Positions 1-7,206 of a stretch of 34,963 nt of DNA are shown here, piece by piece. The DNA comes from Gammaproteobacteria bacterium (GTDB lineage Bacteria > Pseudomonadota > Gammaproteobacteria > Steroidobacterales > Woeseiaceae). Every line of letters starts with the position of its first letter. The stretch's first letter is position 1. The translations under genes were made by a program, and so were the position numbers. The DNA lies in assembly GCA_024640305.1 (NCBI GenBank), contig JAHEFG010000015.1, positions 1 through 34,963 of the forward strand, read 5' to 3'. Below the pieces are notes generated by a model. It had not been told where the DNA came from. It made no database searches and saw only the letters and a list, made by a program, of their open reading frames with translations.

Positions 1-6
1 TCGTAA

Positions 7-2049
7 CTACTGCGCCTGTGCTTCGGCCCATTCCTTAGCCTCTTTATCATAGCCACCCATGGTCATGAGCTGTGACATCCTCTGGTACAGCATTGGGTAT
101 TCCTTATTCTTACCGCTTCGTATCAATGATTCGGCGTATCGTTGAACATCCTTAACATAGCGAGCAAGGTCCCTGACCTCGCCATTCTCGCGAGAATGCC
201 TGATCAGGTTGCCATAAGCCCTGAGAGTCAGACCAACTTGATCCGAATATTTTTCTGTCACTTCAACTAGTAGATCCGTTGCTTTTTCATATTCCCCGGT
301 TCTGAGGTATGCCGTGCCCAGCCAGCCAATGGTTTCAGCAATCTTTTCTTCATCGCCCCGGGTGTAATAGAGGGACCGTTCAAGGTACGGAATTACTTCA
401 CGCCATTTGCCGTCCTTGCTCATCGCTTCGGCGAGTTTCATGTAGCTTTCGCGGTTGTGTGGGTATTGTTCAAGCAATTGATTTAGATGGTAATACATCG
501 CTGGCTGATTACGCATTCGCTGATTTAGGACTGCCAGTTCAAAGTAAATCTTCCAGTCGGCCAGCCCCGAGGTGACAACGTCCTTACGTCTTTGAATCAC
601 TTCTGCCGGAGTACCGACCGCCGCAATCACACGTTCCAGTTTGCCGTTGAGAAAAGCGACGAGTTCGGTGTAATTACTCTGCCCCGGAAACGGCGGATGT
701 TGGATCATTCCCTGCAGGTTCTGTATTTCCCCAATTGTGTCGTGATTCGGGAAACCGATACGCCTGGCGACTTCGGCGCCTGCCAATGGTTCGTAGGTAT
801 CAGCCCCGTTCAGGTTGCTTATGATCGAGCGGGATATCTCGGCTGCCAGAACGTGGTTTCCGGAAAAATCGTAATGAACGTGTTCAAGAAGTAAGTTCCA
901 GCCGGCTTGAAATGGTTGGCTGGCTTGCTCAAAAGCAGCAGCGCTATCGACAAAGCTGAACGTGTCACTCCCGATGCCGGCGGCAACTTCCTGAATGATC
1001 TGGTTTATTCTGGTGTCAGCCCGAAATCGCAATGCGTCCAGATCCAGGGCGCGCTGATAGTGAGTTTTGGCCTCAGGATATTCACCAAGTTTTTCTAAAG
1101 CCGCAGCGAGCCGGAAATGGGTATCGGCATAATCCGGATCGATCTCCAATGCTGCCTGAAAATGCGTGACAGCATCATCCCAGTTTTCTGTGCCGGAGCT
1201 CTCAGCACCATTGCGGGTTAATTCACGCCATTGATCGAGCTGATCATTTGACAGGTCCGCGCGGTGAACGGAAAGGAAAGGCGCTGAGTGCCGAAGGTTT
1301 GCAGGCACAGAAGACAGTACTACATCGATCCCCTTATCACGCAGCGTCTCAATGGTGTCTATTAGATTATCTTCATAGTGACCATAAACACTTTCCATGC
1401 GAGGGTCGTCGTAAGCGATTCCGTGGCTGGTGAACATCTGCATGCCTTGCCACTTGAGATCTTCCTTCGCATCGGTTGGCTTGACTCGCTGAATGAGGCT
1501 GTCCAGGGCTTGCCATATCCTCGTGCGTTTCAGTGCTTGAATTCCCCGGATAAGAGTAATATTTGCCAGAAAATTCTGCTTGAATGTGCCAGGGCCGTAC
1601 GGACCAACAACCTCATTGTTACCCATCAAAATAACGGCAAAGTCGGCGGAATTTGCCGGAATCGACTTCGCAACCGCATACACCACGTGAGAGTTGACCG
1701 ATGTCATAGCCGTATTGATAACTTCAATTCTCCGCGAAGGCAGCGCAGCCCTAAGTTGGGTCGCCAGGAGCCGGTCAAGACCGTGGTTCTTGTGCGGGAA
1801 GCCCATCGCTGCAGATCCGCCTAATACGTAGACTCTAATCAGGTCAGGACTTCGCTTTTCGGTAAACGTATTCTCCAGAGGTCCGATACCCAGCGACGGA
1901 GGATAAAACTGGTTCGCGAAATCAGGGTTTTCCTGATAGTGAGCTTCGCCATTGATGTCCATTTCATGGAAATAGTCGAAAGATGTTCCGACACCAAAAA
2001 CCGTGAGGCCCAACTCGAGCAGAACGAAAAAAAGCAGCGGAACCAGCAC
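7..2049 (-). CDS. SGNH-hydrolase-like protein with TPR repeats (5' end apparently frameshifted)
   Basis: The visible frame encodes 680 residues and begins at a GTG inside what looks like an N-terminal membrane anchor. An SGNH/GDSL-type fold is suggested by block I GGSAAMG (Ser79), a block III-like GNNE at 143-146, and a late E-x-x-H at 389-392 followed by YDFSGN. About one and a half TPR units (roughly 280-345, with the ALEIDPDYADTHFRLA consensus) sit between blocks III and V, and more TPR-like helices fill residues 490-660. The hydrophobic stretch continues upstream in frame as KNIVFTIIAT, but that frame has no ATG, GTG or TTG. The neighbouring frame offers a GTG at 2105-2103 giving VKKPEAISSK just before a TAG, so a one-base slip in the A5 tract (T5 at 2075-2079) is likely. 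It is the last visible gene of the halogenase run. The likely role is an anchored periplasmic esterase or acyl-transfer enzyme; the substrate is unknown. Confidence 0.72.
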   Translation of the reverse strand: MLVPLLFFVLLELGLTVFGVGTSFDYFHEMDINGEAHYQENPDFANQFYPPSLGIGPLENTFTEKRSPDLIRVYVLGGSAAMGFPHKNHGLDRLLATQLRAALPSRRIEVINTAMTSVNSHVVYAVAKSIPANSADFAVILMGNNEVVGPYGPGTFKQNFLANITLIRGIQALKRTRIWQALDSLIQRVKPTDAKEDLKWQGMQMFTSHGIAYDDPRMESVYGHYEDNLIDTIETLRDKGIDVVLSSVPANLRHSAPFLSVHRADLSNDQLDQWRELTRNGAESSGTENWDDAVTHFQAALEIDPDYADTHFRLAAALEKLGEYPEAKTHYQRALDLDALRFRADTRINQIIQEVAAGIGSDTFSFVDSAAAFEQASQPFQAGWNLLLEHVHYDFSGNHVLAAEISRSIISNLNGADTYEPLAGAEVARRIGFPNHDTIGEIQNLQGMIQHPPFPGQSNYTELVAFLNGKLERVIAAVGTPAEVIQRRKDVVTSGLADWKIYFELAVLNQRMRNQPAMYYHLNQLLEQYPHNRESYMKLAEAMSKDGKWREVIPYLERSLYYTRGDEEKIAETIGWLGTAYLRTGEYEKATDLLVEVTEKYSDQVGLTLRAYGNLIRHSRENGEVRDLARYVKDVQRYAESLIRSGKNKEYPMLYQRMSQLMTMGGYDKEAKEWAEAQAQ

Positions 2050-2149
2050 GGTCGCAATGATTGTGAAGACTATATTTTTGATGAGATGGCCTCTGGCTTT
2101 TTCACGGCCTCCAATAGGGGGCTCTTTACTGTGATATTTGTGATGGATT

Positions 2150-3637
2150 CTAGGAAAATGCGGTTGGACAATAACGGTTGATAAATTCCTGATGTGTGGG
2201 CAGCTTGTTCAGCACAGAGTCCACCTTCTGAACCTGGATCTGCATAAACTGACGAAGCTCCCGATCACCCATCATATCCACAATGGGGTGATAGCTCTTC
2301 GGTTCAATTCCTTGCCCCAGCATCACCTGGGTCCAGCTGTTCTCACGGAAGATATCGCGTTCGGCCTCGAACACGCGACCGGTGTCGCGGAACAGGTTCA
2401 GGCGATGCTGCAGGCTGCCAGGAATATCCATTTCGCGACAGCGACGCCAGAACTCGGAATCCGTTCGCTCTGTGAGATGGTAATGCATGATGATGAAGTC
2501 ACGGATATATCGGAACTCGGCGTCCATCTGGCGATTAAATTCTTCCCTGTCTGATTCGACGATGCCGCCGTAGGGAAACATCTGCAACAGTCGGATCACG
2601 CCTCGCTGGATCAGATGAATGCTGGTGGATTCCAGTGGCTCAAGAAATCCTGCGGCCAGGCCCAGGGCAATGCAGTTTCGATTCCAGTGTTTTACCCGCT
2701 GTCCAGTGCGAAAACGCAATAACCTCGGTTCTGTTATGACCTCACCTTCAATATTGTCGAGCAGCGTTTCCCGAGCTTCGTCGTCGCTCATAAATTCGCT
2801 GCAATAGACCAGGCCATTGCCAACCCGGGTTTGCAATGGAATACGCCACTGCCAGCCGCTCTCTCGGGCAATAGAGCGCGTATAAGGAGTAAGCTCACCG
2901 GCCGATGTGGTCTGCACCGCTATGGCACGATCGCAAGGAAGCCAATGAGTCCAATCTTCAAATTCGGTTCCAAGCGTCTTGTCCATCAGCAGGCTGACAA
3001 AACCGCTGCAGTCGATAAACAGATCTCCCTTCACCGTCTGCCCTGATTCCAGTACCACCTCGGAAATGTCACCAGATTCAGTCTGGCGCACCTCGGTTAT
3101 TTTTCCCTCGACCCGGGTTACGCCGTCCTGTTCCGCAAGTTGACGCAAATACCTGGCATAACTTGTTGCATCAATATGGTAGGCATAACTCAGTCCATTC
3201 TCTTGCAGCAGACCAAACCGGTTTGCTTTCGCGGCCATCAGTTCCGGGGCGTATCGACCGTAGTCTTCAGCAAAACCAAGTGTCTTGGCTTTTAGCCAGA
3301 AGTGCTGAAAGCCAGCAGCCCAGCAGCCCTGACCTGTGAAGCCAAAGGAATGAATATAATCGTGACCAACAGCCCGCCAGTCTTCGAAACGGATGGCCAG
3401 CTTGAAGGTGCCCTGCACCCTGGATAAAAATTCTGCCTCATCAATCTTGAGCAGACGATGCAGTGTTCTAAAAGGAGGTATGGTCGCCTCACCAACCCCA
3501 ACCGTGCCGATGGCATCAGATTCCACCAGTACCACATTCAGGTTGGCTCCGATTAGCCTGGCGACAGAGGCTGCCGCAGTCCACCCTGCGGTACCTCCAC
3601 CCACAACGACAACATTCTCTACTTTTGCAGTTGACAC
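2150..3637 (-). CDS. Flavin-dependent halogenase, tryptophan-halogenase family (halogenase B)
   Basis: This 495-residue protein belongs to the tryptophan halogenase (PrnA/RebH) family, which uses FADH2, O2 and halide to make hypohalous acid that a conserved lysine relays to the substrate. The N-terminal dinucleotide motif VVVVGGGTAGW is at residues 9-19. The catalytic lysine lies in GTFKLAIRF and falls at residue 79, the position reported for PrnA. The diagnostic WxWxIP motif is complete (WQWRIP, 262-267) and the EPLES motif occurs at 333-337. The start is a GTG with AGGGCG six bases upstream, overlapping the stop of the cupin gene 10 bp away, so translation is probably coupled. The motifs argue for an active halogenase. 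The substrate cannot be read from sequence, and members found beside SapC and cupin genes are mostly of unknown substrate. Confidence 0.9.
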   Translation of the reverse strand: MSTAKVENVVVVGGGTAGWTAAASVARLIGANLNVVLVESDAIGTVGVGEATIPPFRTLHRLLKIDEAEFLSRVQGTFKLAIRFEDWRAVGHDYIHSFGFTGQGCWAAGFQHFWLKAKTLGFAEDYGRYAPELMAAKANRFGLLQENGLSYAYHIDATSYARYLRQLAEQDGVTRVEGKITEVRQTESGDISEVVLESGQTVKGDLFIDCSGFVSLLMDKTLGTEFEDWTHWLPCDRAIAVQTTSAGELTPYTRSIARESGWQWRIPLQTRVGNGLVYCSEFMSDDEARETLLDNIEGEVITEPRLLRFRTGQRVKHWNRNCIALGLAAGFLEPLESTSIHLIQRGVIRLLQMFPYGGIVESDREEFNRQMDAEFRYIRDFIIMHYHLTERTDSEFWRRCREMDIPGSLQHRLNLFRDTGRVFEAERDIFRENSWTQVMLGQGIEPKSYHPIVDMMGDRELRQFMQIQVQKVDSVLNKLPTHQEFINRYCPTAFS

Positions 3638-3647
3638 AAAAATCGCC

Positions 3648-4676
3648 CTACAACAGTTTGTCTCTTAACATCTTGCGAATTTGCCGCGCAGTCTGCTCAT
3701 CGATTGGATTCAGCACACCACGCGCAGCTTCCGGAATGTGCTCAAAGTTGTCCGGGTCAGGATCAAACACATAAAAATCAAACAACTCTCGCCACTGTTT
3801 TCTTTGTGCTGCAGGCAGATCTCGAAGACCCAGTATCGCATGCTGCAACACACTCAAAGGCGGCCCCATGTAGGATGGTGAACTGCGCCACCAGTAATTC
3901 ACCAACACGTTGAAGGCATCCAGCGCTTCCATGTGATGCCACCACATGCTGGGAACGATAAGGGCATCCCCCGGTTCCAGCACTGACATCCGGGCGGTTT
4001 TGACTGCCTCTCGGAATTTCGGGAATCGCTCGTAGTCAGGCGCATGAAAGTCCACCAGGCTGACAGGTTGGCCTGCTGGTGTGAAGTCCAGCGGTCCAAC
4101 ATAAAGATTCGGTAACTGCTCCGGCGGAAACAGAATGACTCGCCGGTGCCCCGCGACCACGCAGGCAATATTGGAGGGGAAATCGTAGTGGGCTGATACC
4201 CGACTCTGGTTGCCGATCCAGATGCTGACCAGCGGTGCCAGATGTTGAATTGGAAAGTCGTTCTGTTCCCGGAATCCCGGCAGCCAGTGATCAACGTTGG
4301 TTGAGCCGATGTAAAGTGACGCTGGGGAAGGCTGATCGATGTGGGAGCGAACCTGCTGCACGGCGTCCTTCAGCGCCATCCGCCGATATTCAAAATTGAA
4401 GGCGGTCATGTCCTCGTTGTAAAAGATCCGGCCAGCTGCTCCAGGTGGTGCATGCAGGGCTGTGACCACATTATCCGAGTCGAATTCCTGCAGGTATTCA
4501 ATCATTCGGTCTGCTGACTCAAGGCCATGTTGGACGGCGGGCCAGTCCGAAGCCAGTCCTCGCAAGACCAGCGGCTGATCGGATGCCAGCAACTCATCGC
4601 TGAGATCTGCGACAGTGATGTCAGTTCTCTCGGCGATCGTCTGGTTTATTTCATTCAGGACATGCTGGTCGGTCAT
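3648..4676 (-). CDS. Cupin_8/JmjC-like Fe(II)/2-oxoglutarate oxygenase-type protein
   Basis: This 342-residue protein resembles the cupin_8 (JmjC/FIH-like) family. A likely metal triad is visible as H163-Y-D165 in SAHYDFPSNI plus a histidine in the WWHHMEAL segment (247 or 248). The first half holds LVLRGLASDWPAV, typical of the family opening, and the segment GHRRVILFPPEQLPNLY is the usual core strand region. The family includes protein and small-molecule hydroxylases that use Fe(II) and 2-oxoglutarate. It lies 20 bp after the sapC stop and 10 bp before halogenase B, inside one transcription unit. Cupin_8 genes are recurrent partners of SapC and halogenase genes at TonB-receptor loci. The substrate is unknown, and hydroxylation of a receptor, peptide or imported molecule is only an inference. 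Confidence 0.87.
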   Translation of the reverse strand: MTDQHVLNEINQTIAERTDITVADLSDELLASDQPLVLRGLASDWPAVQHGLESADRMIEYLQEFDSDNVVTALHAPPGAAGRIFYNEDMTAFNFEYRRMALKDAVQQVRSHIDQPSPASLYIGSTNVDHWLPGFREQNDFPIQHLAPLVSIWIGNQSRVSAHYDFPSNIACVVAGHRRVILFPPEQLPNLYVGPLDFTPAGQPVSLVDFHAPDYERFPKFREAVKTARMSVLEPGDALIVPSMWWHHMEALDAFNVLVNYWWRSSPSYMGPPLSVLQHAILGLRDLPAAQRKQWRELFDFYVFDPDPDNFEHIPEAARGVLNPIDEQTARQIRKMLRDKLL

Positions 4677-4696
4677 GTGTACACCCAGATCTCTCG

Positions 4697-5410
4697 CTAG
4701 ACTCGGAGCCGGTTTCGTCTTTCTATAATGTCACGCATCCGGGACAGTGAGGCGACTGCCATGAAAACAGGTTGCAGGTAGCCAGCCTCGTTCAGCGACT
4801 CCAGCACGTCTCCCTTTAGCTGATATAGCCGTTCTTCTGCAATGCAATAAAGACCCTGCACGCTCTTTTTGCTGCCATCATTAAAGGCAATATCCAGAGT
4901 GATCTGCTCCAACAGTTCGTGCTGCAGCAAGGTGTCAATAAATCCGTTGCCGTGTTGCAGTCCGCGGTGCAACTTGTCCAGCAGTGCGACCTTCTGATCA
5001 AGGAACTCTGTTGCACCACCGTCATCTTTAAACAATGCCTCCCCCTCATCCTCACTGATTCGCGGGTGATTAAGATCCAGAGAAACCACCGGCGGTCTAT
5101 CGTCACCTTCGCCACCATTGGCAATCAAAAATGGCTGACGTTGCACCATGGCAGGAATATAAGATGCATCCCAGCCATCGTCCTGCAAAAACAAATTCTG
5201 ATCCGCTTCAAACCCCAATAAAGCAGCGGCGAAAAAGCCACCGGTGTCTGGATCTTTGGTAAACAGGATGGGATAACAGCTCTGAATATCCCTGAACTCC
5301 ATGGGGTAGGTCATGACGTACATGACTGCGTCACCCAGCGCCGCGCCGTAGCCTGTTTTGATCCTCAGTTGTCGATGTTTGTCCTTGCTCAGGACCTCGT
5401 ACTGACTCAT
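4697..5410 (-). CDS. SapC family protein
   Basis: This 237-residue protein matches the SapC family, first named from a Campylobacter S-layer-associated protein. Recognisable segments are the FRDIQSCYPILFTKDPDTGGFFAAALLGF block (residues about 39-67), then LFLQDDGWDASYIPAMVQRQPF, and the acidic-loop region EDEGEALFKDDG. The protein has no signal peptide or membrane segment, so it is probably cytoplasmic. The ATG start is clear, 38 bp after halogenase A. SapC genes recur with cupin_8 and tryptophan-halogenase-type genes near TonB-dependent receptors in Gamma- and Alphaproteobacteria, but their biochemical role is not established. The family assignment is secure; the function is not. Confidence 0.88.
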   Translation of the reverse strand: MSQYEVLSKDKHRQLRIKTGYGAALGDAVMYVMTYPMEFRDIQSCYPILFTKDPDTGGFFAAALLGFEADQNLFLQDDGWDASYIPAMVQRQPFLIANGGEGDDRPPVVSLDLNHPRISEDEGEALFKDDGGATEFLDQKVALLDKLHRGLQHGNGFIDTLLQHELLEQITLDIAFNDGSKKSVQGLYCIAEERLYQLKGDVLESLNEAGYLQPVFMAVASLSRMRDIIERRNRLRV

Positions 5411-5448
5411 ATGAACACTCTACTCAATTAGCTGCTGCACTTGTCGTT

Positions 5449-7011
5449 TTAAAGCTTCTGAAATCCAAACTCTATTACTTTGTTCAGCAGTTCTCTGTTG
5501 CCTGGCAAAGCCTGCTTAAGCTTTGCCGCCCGTGCAGCATTCTTTCGGAATAGTTCTGACGCTCGACGCTGGCTCTCCTGGTAGCTGGAGGTGTGAGCGG
5601 GTACTGTTCCGTACCCCATGCCATAAAGTATGTACTGATAGCTCGCGGTGGGGAACAGCTCATCGACCGCTTCTGCGTCCTGATGCCAGGGAGTTCGATA
5701 GCGCCACAACAAGAGCTGTTCGCTGAGCTTTGCCGGGATGGAGGTGGCAGCCTGATTGTCCTGCCAATAGGGAGAGTCGTTGCGGGCGCTCAGGACATAG
5801 TGCAGTTTCAGAAATTCGATAATCTGATTCCAGTGACGCAGAAATTTCTGGTTATAACGTTTGGCGACAAGATCCATGACTTCTCTTGTCGGGGGCAGCT
5901 GCTCTGCAATCATCCCCGCAGCCTGTTCAATCATCACCAACGCTGAAGCTTCAAGCGGTTCAACAAAGCCAGACGACATGCCAATAGCAACACAGTTCCT
6001 GTGCCAGAATTCTCGCCGATGGCCGGGCTGAAACTGAATCTTCCGAGGCACAATAGAAGCCGCAACTTCGTCTCCGGCAATCTTCTTGATATAGGCCAGT
6101 AGCTGAACGGTAGCCTCATCTTCCGAGATATGAGCACTTGAGTAGGCGTGGCCAATACCACGACGCGTAGGTAATCCAATATCCCAGATCCAGCCCGCAG
6201 TTTGTGCAGTTGACTGCGTGCAGGACTGGATTGCCTGATCTTCTTCCGTGTACGGCACCTGTGCTGCCAGAGCAGTGTCGTTAAAAAGAAACGCCTGCCG
6301 TGATTGAAATGGGATCTTAAAGTGCTCGCCCAGCAGCAAGCAGTTCGATCCGCTACAGTCTATAAACAGATCACCGGCTATTTCACCGGCACAGTCGGTT
6401 GTGACTGATTGGATGTCTCCGTTGTCAGCCGCATTTACCTGCGACACATTCGCCTTGACGTGCGTTACACCCAGCTGCTCCGTGCAGTGCCGACGCAACA
6501 GTTCAGCAAATTTTCCGGCATCCAGGTGATAACCATAGTTCACCACAAAGGCGTATTCCGGTGTCGTGATCTGCTTGGGGGCAAGGCAGTCGGCAAATAA
6601 CGCCGTCTGCGGTGTCACTGCATCTGCAAATTGAGGTGCATCGGTCAGCGCCAGCCAATGAGGCGCCAGGTTTGTTTCAGCGTAGTCTGTGGGGACGGTA
6701 AATGGATGGCTGTATGTGTCTCCGCTGCCTGTCCGCCAGTCGCGGAACCAGGTGCCCTGTTTGAAACTGGCATCGCACTCGCGGATAAAGTCAGTCTCAG
6801 ACAGTCCAATGCGCTGCAGGGTCGCCCGCATGGATGGCCAGGTGCCTTCACCCACGCCGATGGTTGGAATATCCGGTGATTCAATCAGCAACAATTCAAA
6901 CGGCTGCCGTGCCTGTGAGTCGATGCGATGTTCAGCGGCAATGACAGCAGCAGACAGCCAGCCTGCGCTGCCTCCGCCCACTATAATTATTCTGGAAATC
7001 CTGTCTTCCAT
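5449..7011 (-). CDS. Flavin-dependent halogenase, tryptophan-halogenase family (halogenase A)
   Basis: From the preferred ATG at 7011 the product has 520 residues (MEDRISRIIIVGGGSAGW); a TTG 22 codons upstream is a less likely start. It has the N-terminal flavin motif GGGSAGW, the catalytic-lysine segment CDASFKQGTWFRDW (Lys84), an FIDCSGSN segment, and FVEPLEAS near the C-terminal third. The signature is altered: it reads GWIWDIGLP, with W-x-W at 274 and 276 and an extra Gly before the Pro, rather than WxWxIP as in halogenase B. This is first in the minus-strand run and divergent from the GH16 gene. It probably binds FAD and may be a halogenase of another substrate class, or a related monooxygenase. 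No strong ribosome-binding site precedes either start. Confidence 0.87.
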   Translation of the reverse strand: MEDRISRIIIVGGGSAGWLSAAVIAAEHRIDSQARQPFELLLIESPDIPTIGVGEGTWPSMRATLQRIGLSETDFIRECDASFKQGTWFRDWRTGSGDTYSHPFTVPTDYAETNLAPHWLALTDAPQFADAVTPQTALFADCLAPKQITTPEYAFVVNYGYHLDAGKFAELLRRHCTEQLGVTHVKANVSQVNAADNGDIQSVTTDCAGEIAGDLFIDCSGSNCLLLGEHFKIPFQSRQAFLFNDTALAAQVPYTEEDQAIQSCTQSTAQTAGWIWDIGLPTRRGIGHAYSSAHISEDEATVQLLAYIKKIAGDEVAASIVPRKIQFQPGHRREFWHRNCVAIGMSSGFVEPLEASALVMIEQAAGMIAEQLPPTREVMDLVAKRYNQKFLRHWNQIIEFLKLHYVLSARNDSPYWQDNQAATSIPAKLSEQLLLWRYRTPWHQDAEAVDELFPTASYQYILYGMGYGTVPAHTSSYQESQRRASELFRKNAARAAKLKQALPGNRELLNKVIEFGFQKL

Positions 7012-7206
7012 ATTGTGACTAGTATCCCATAAGTCCACGGCAGGATTGCATTCTGCAACGAAAGAAGTCGCTTGCAATGTTCAGCGTCGTTCAGGCGGAA
7101 CAGGGGCTGGAAGATTTCAGGCAGCATGTGATAACGTCGGTGCACCTGACTGTGAGCTTGCAGCTGTCGCACGGCGAGAACTTAAACAGCAATCGAGAAG
7201 ACTGAC
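7012..7206. other. Divergent intergenic region between halogenase A and GH16 lipoprotein
   Basis: This gap of about 195 bp is the longest in the window and must hold the promoters of both the minus-strand halogenase run and the plus-strand GH16 gene. No convincing -35/-10 pair was picked out. A GAGAAG stretch about seven bases before the GH16 ATG is a usable ribosome-binding site. A short minus-strand open frame crosses the gap but resembles no known family. This is also where base composition appears to change. Confidence 0.5.

Noticed and set aside
6987..7172. A 61-residue minus-strand frame across the start of halogenase A
   Set aside because: It could be a remnant at a junction, but it matches no family I know, has no ribosome-binding site and overlaps the halogenase start.
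1..7206. Mobile element carrying the halogenase cluster
   Set aside because: Despite the composition change, no transposase, integrase, terminal repeat or tRNA target was found in view.
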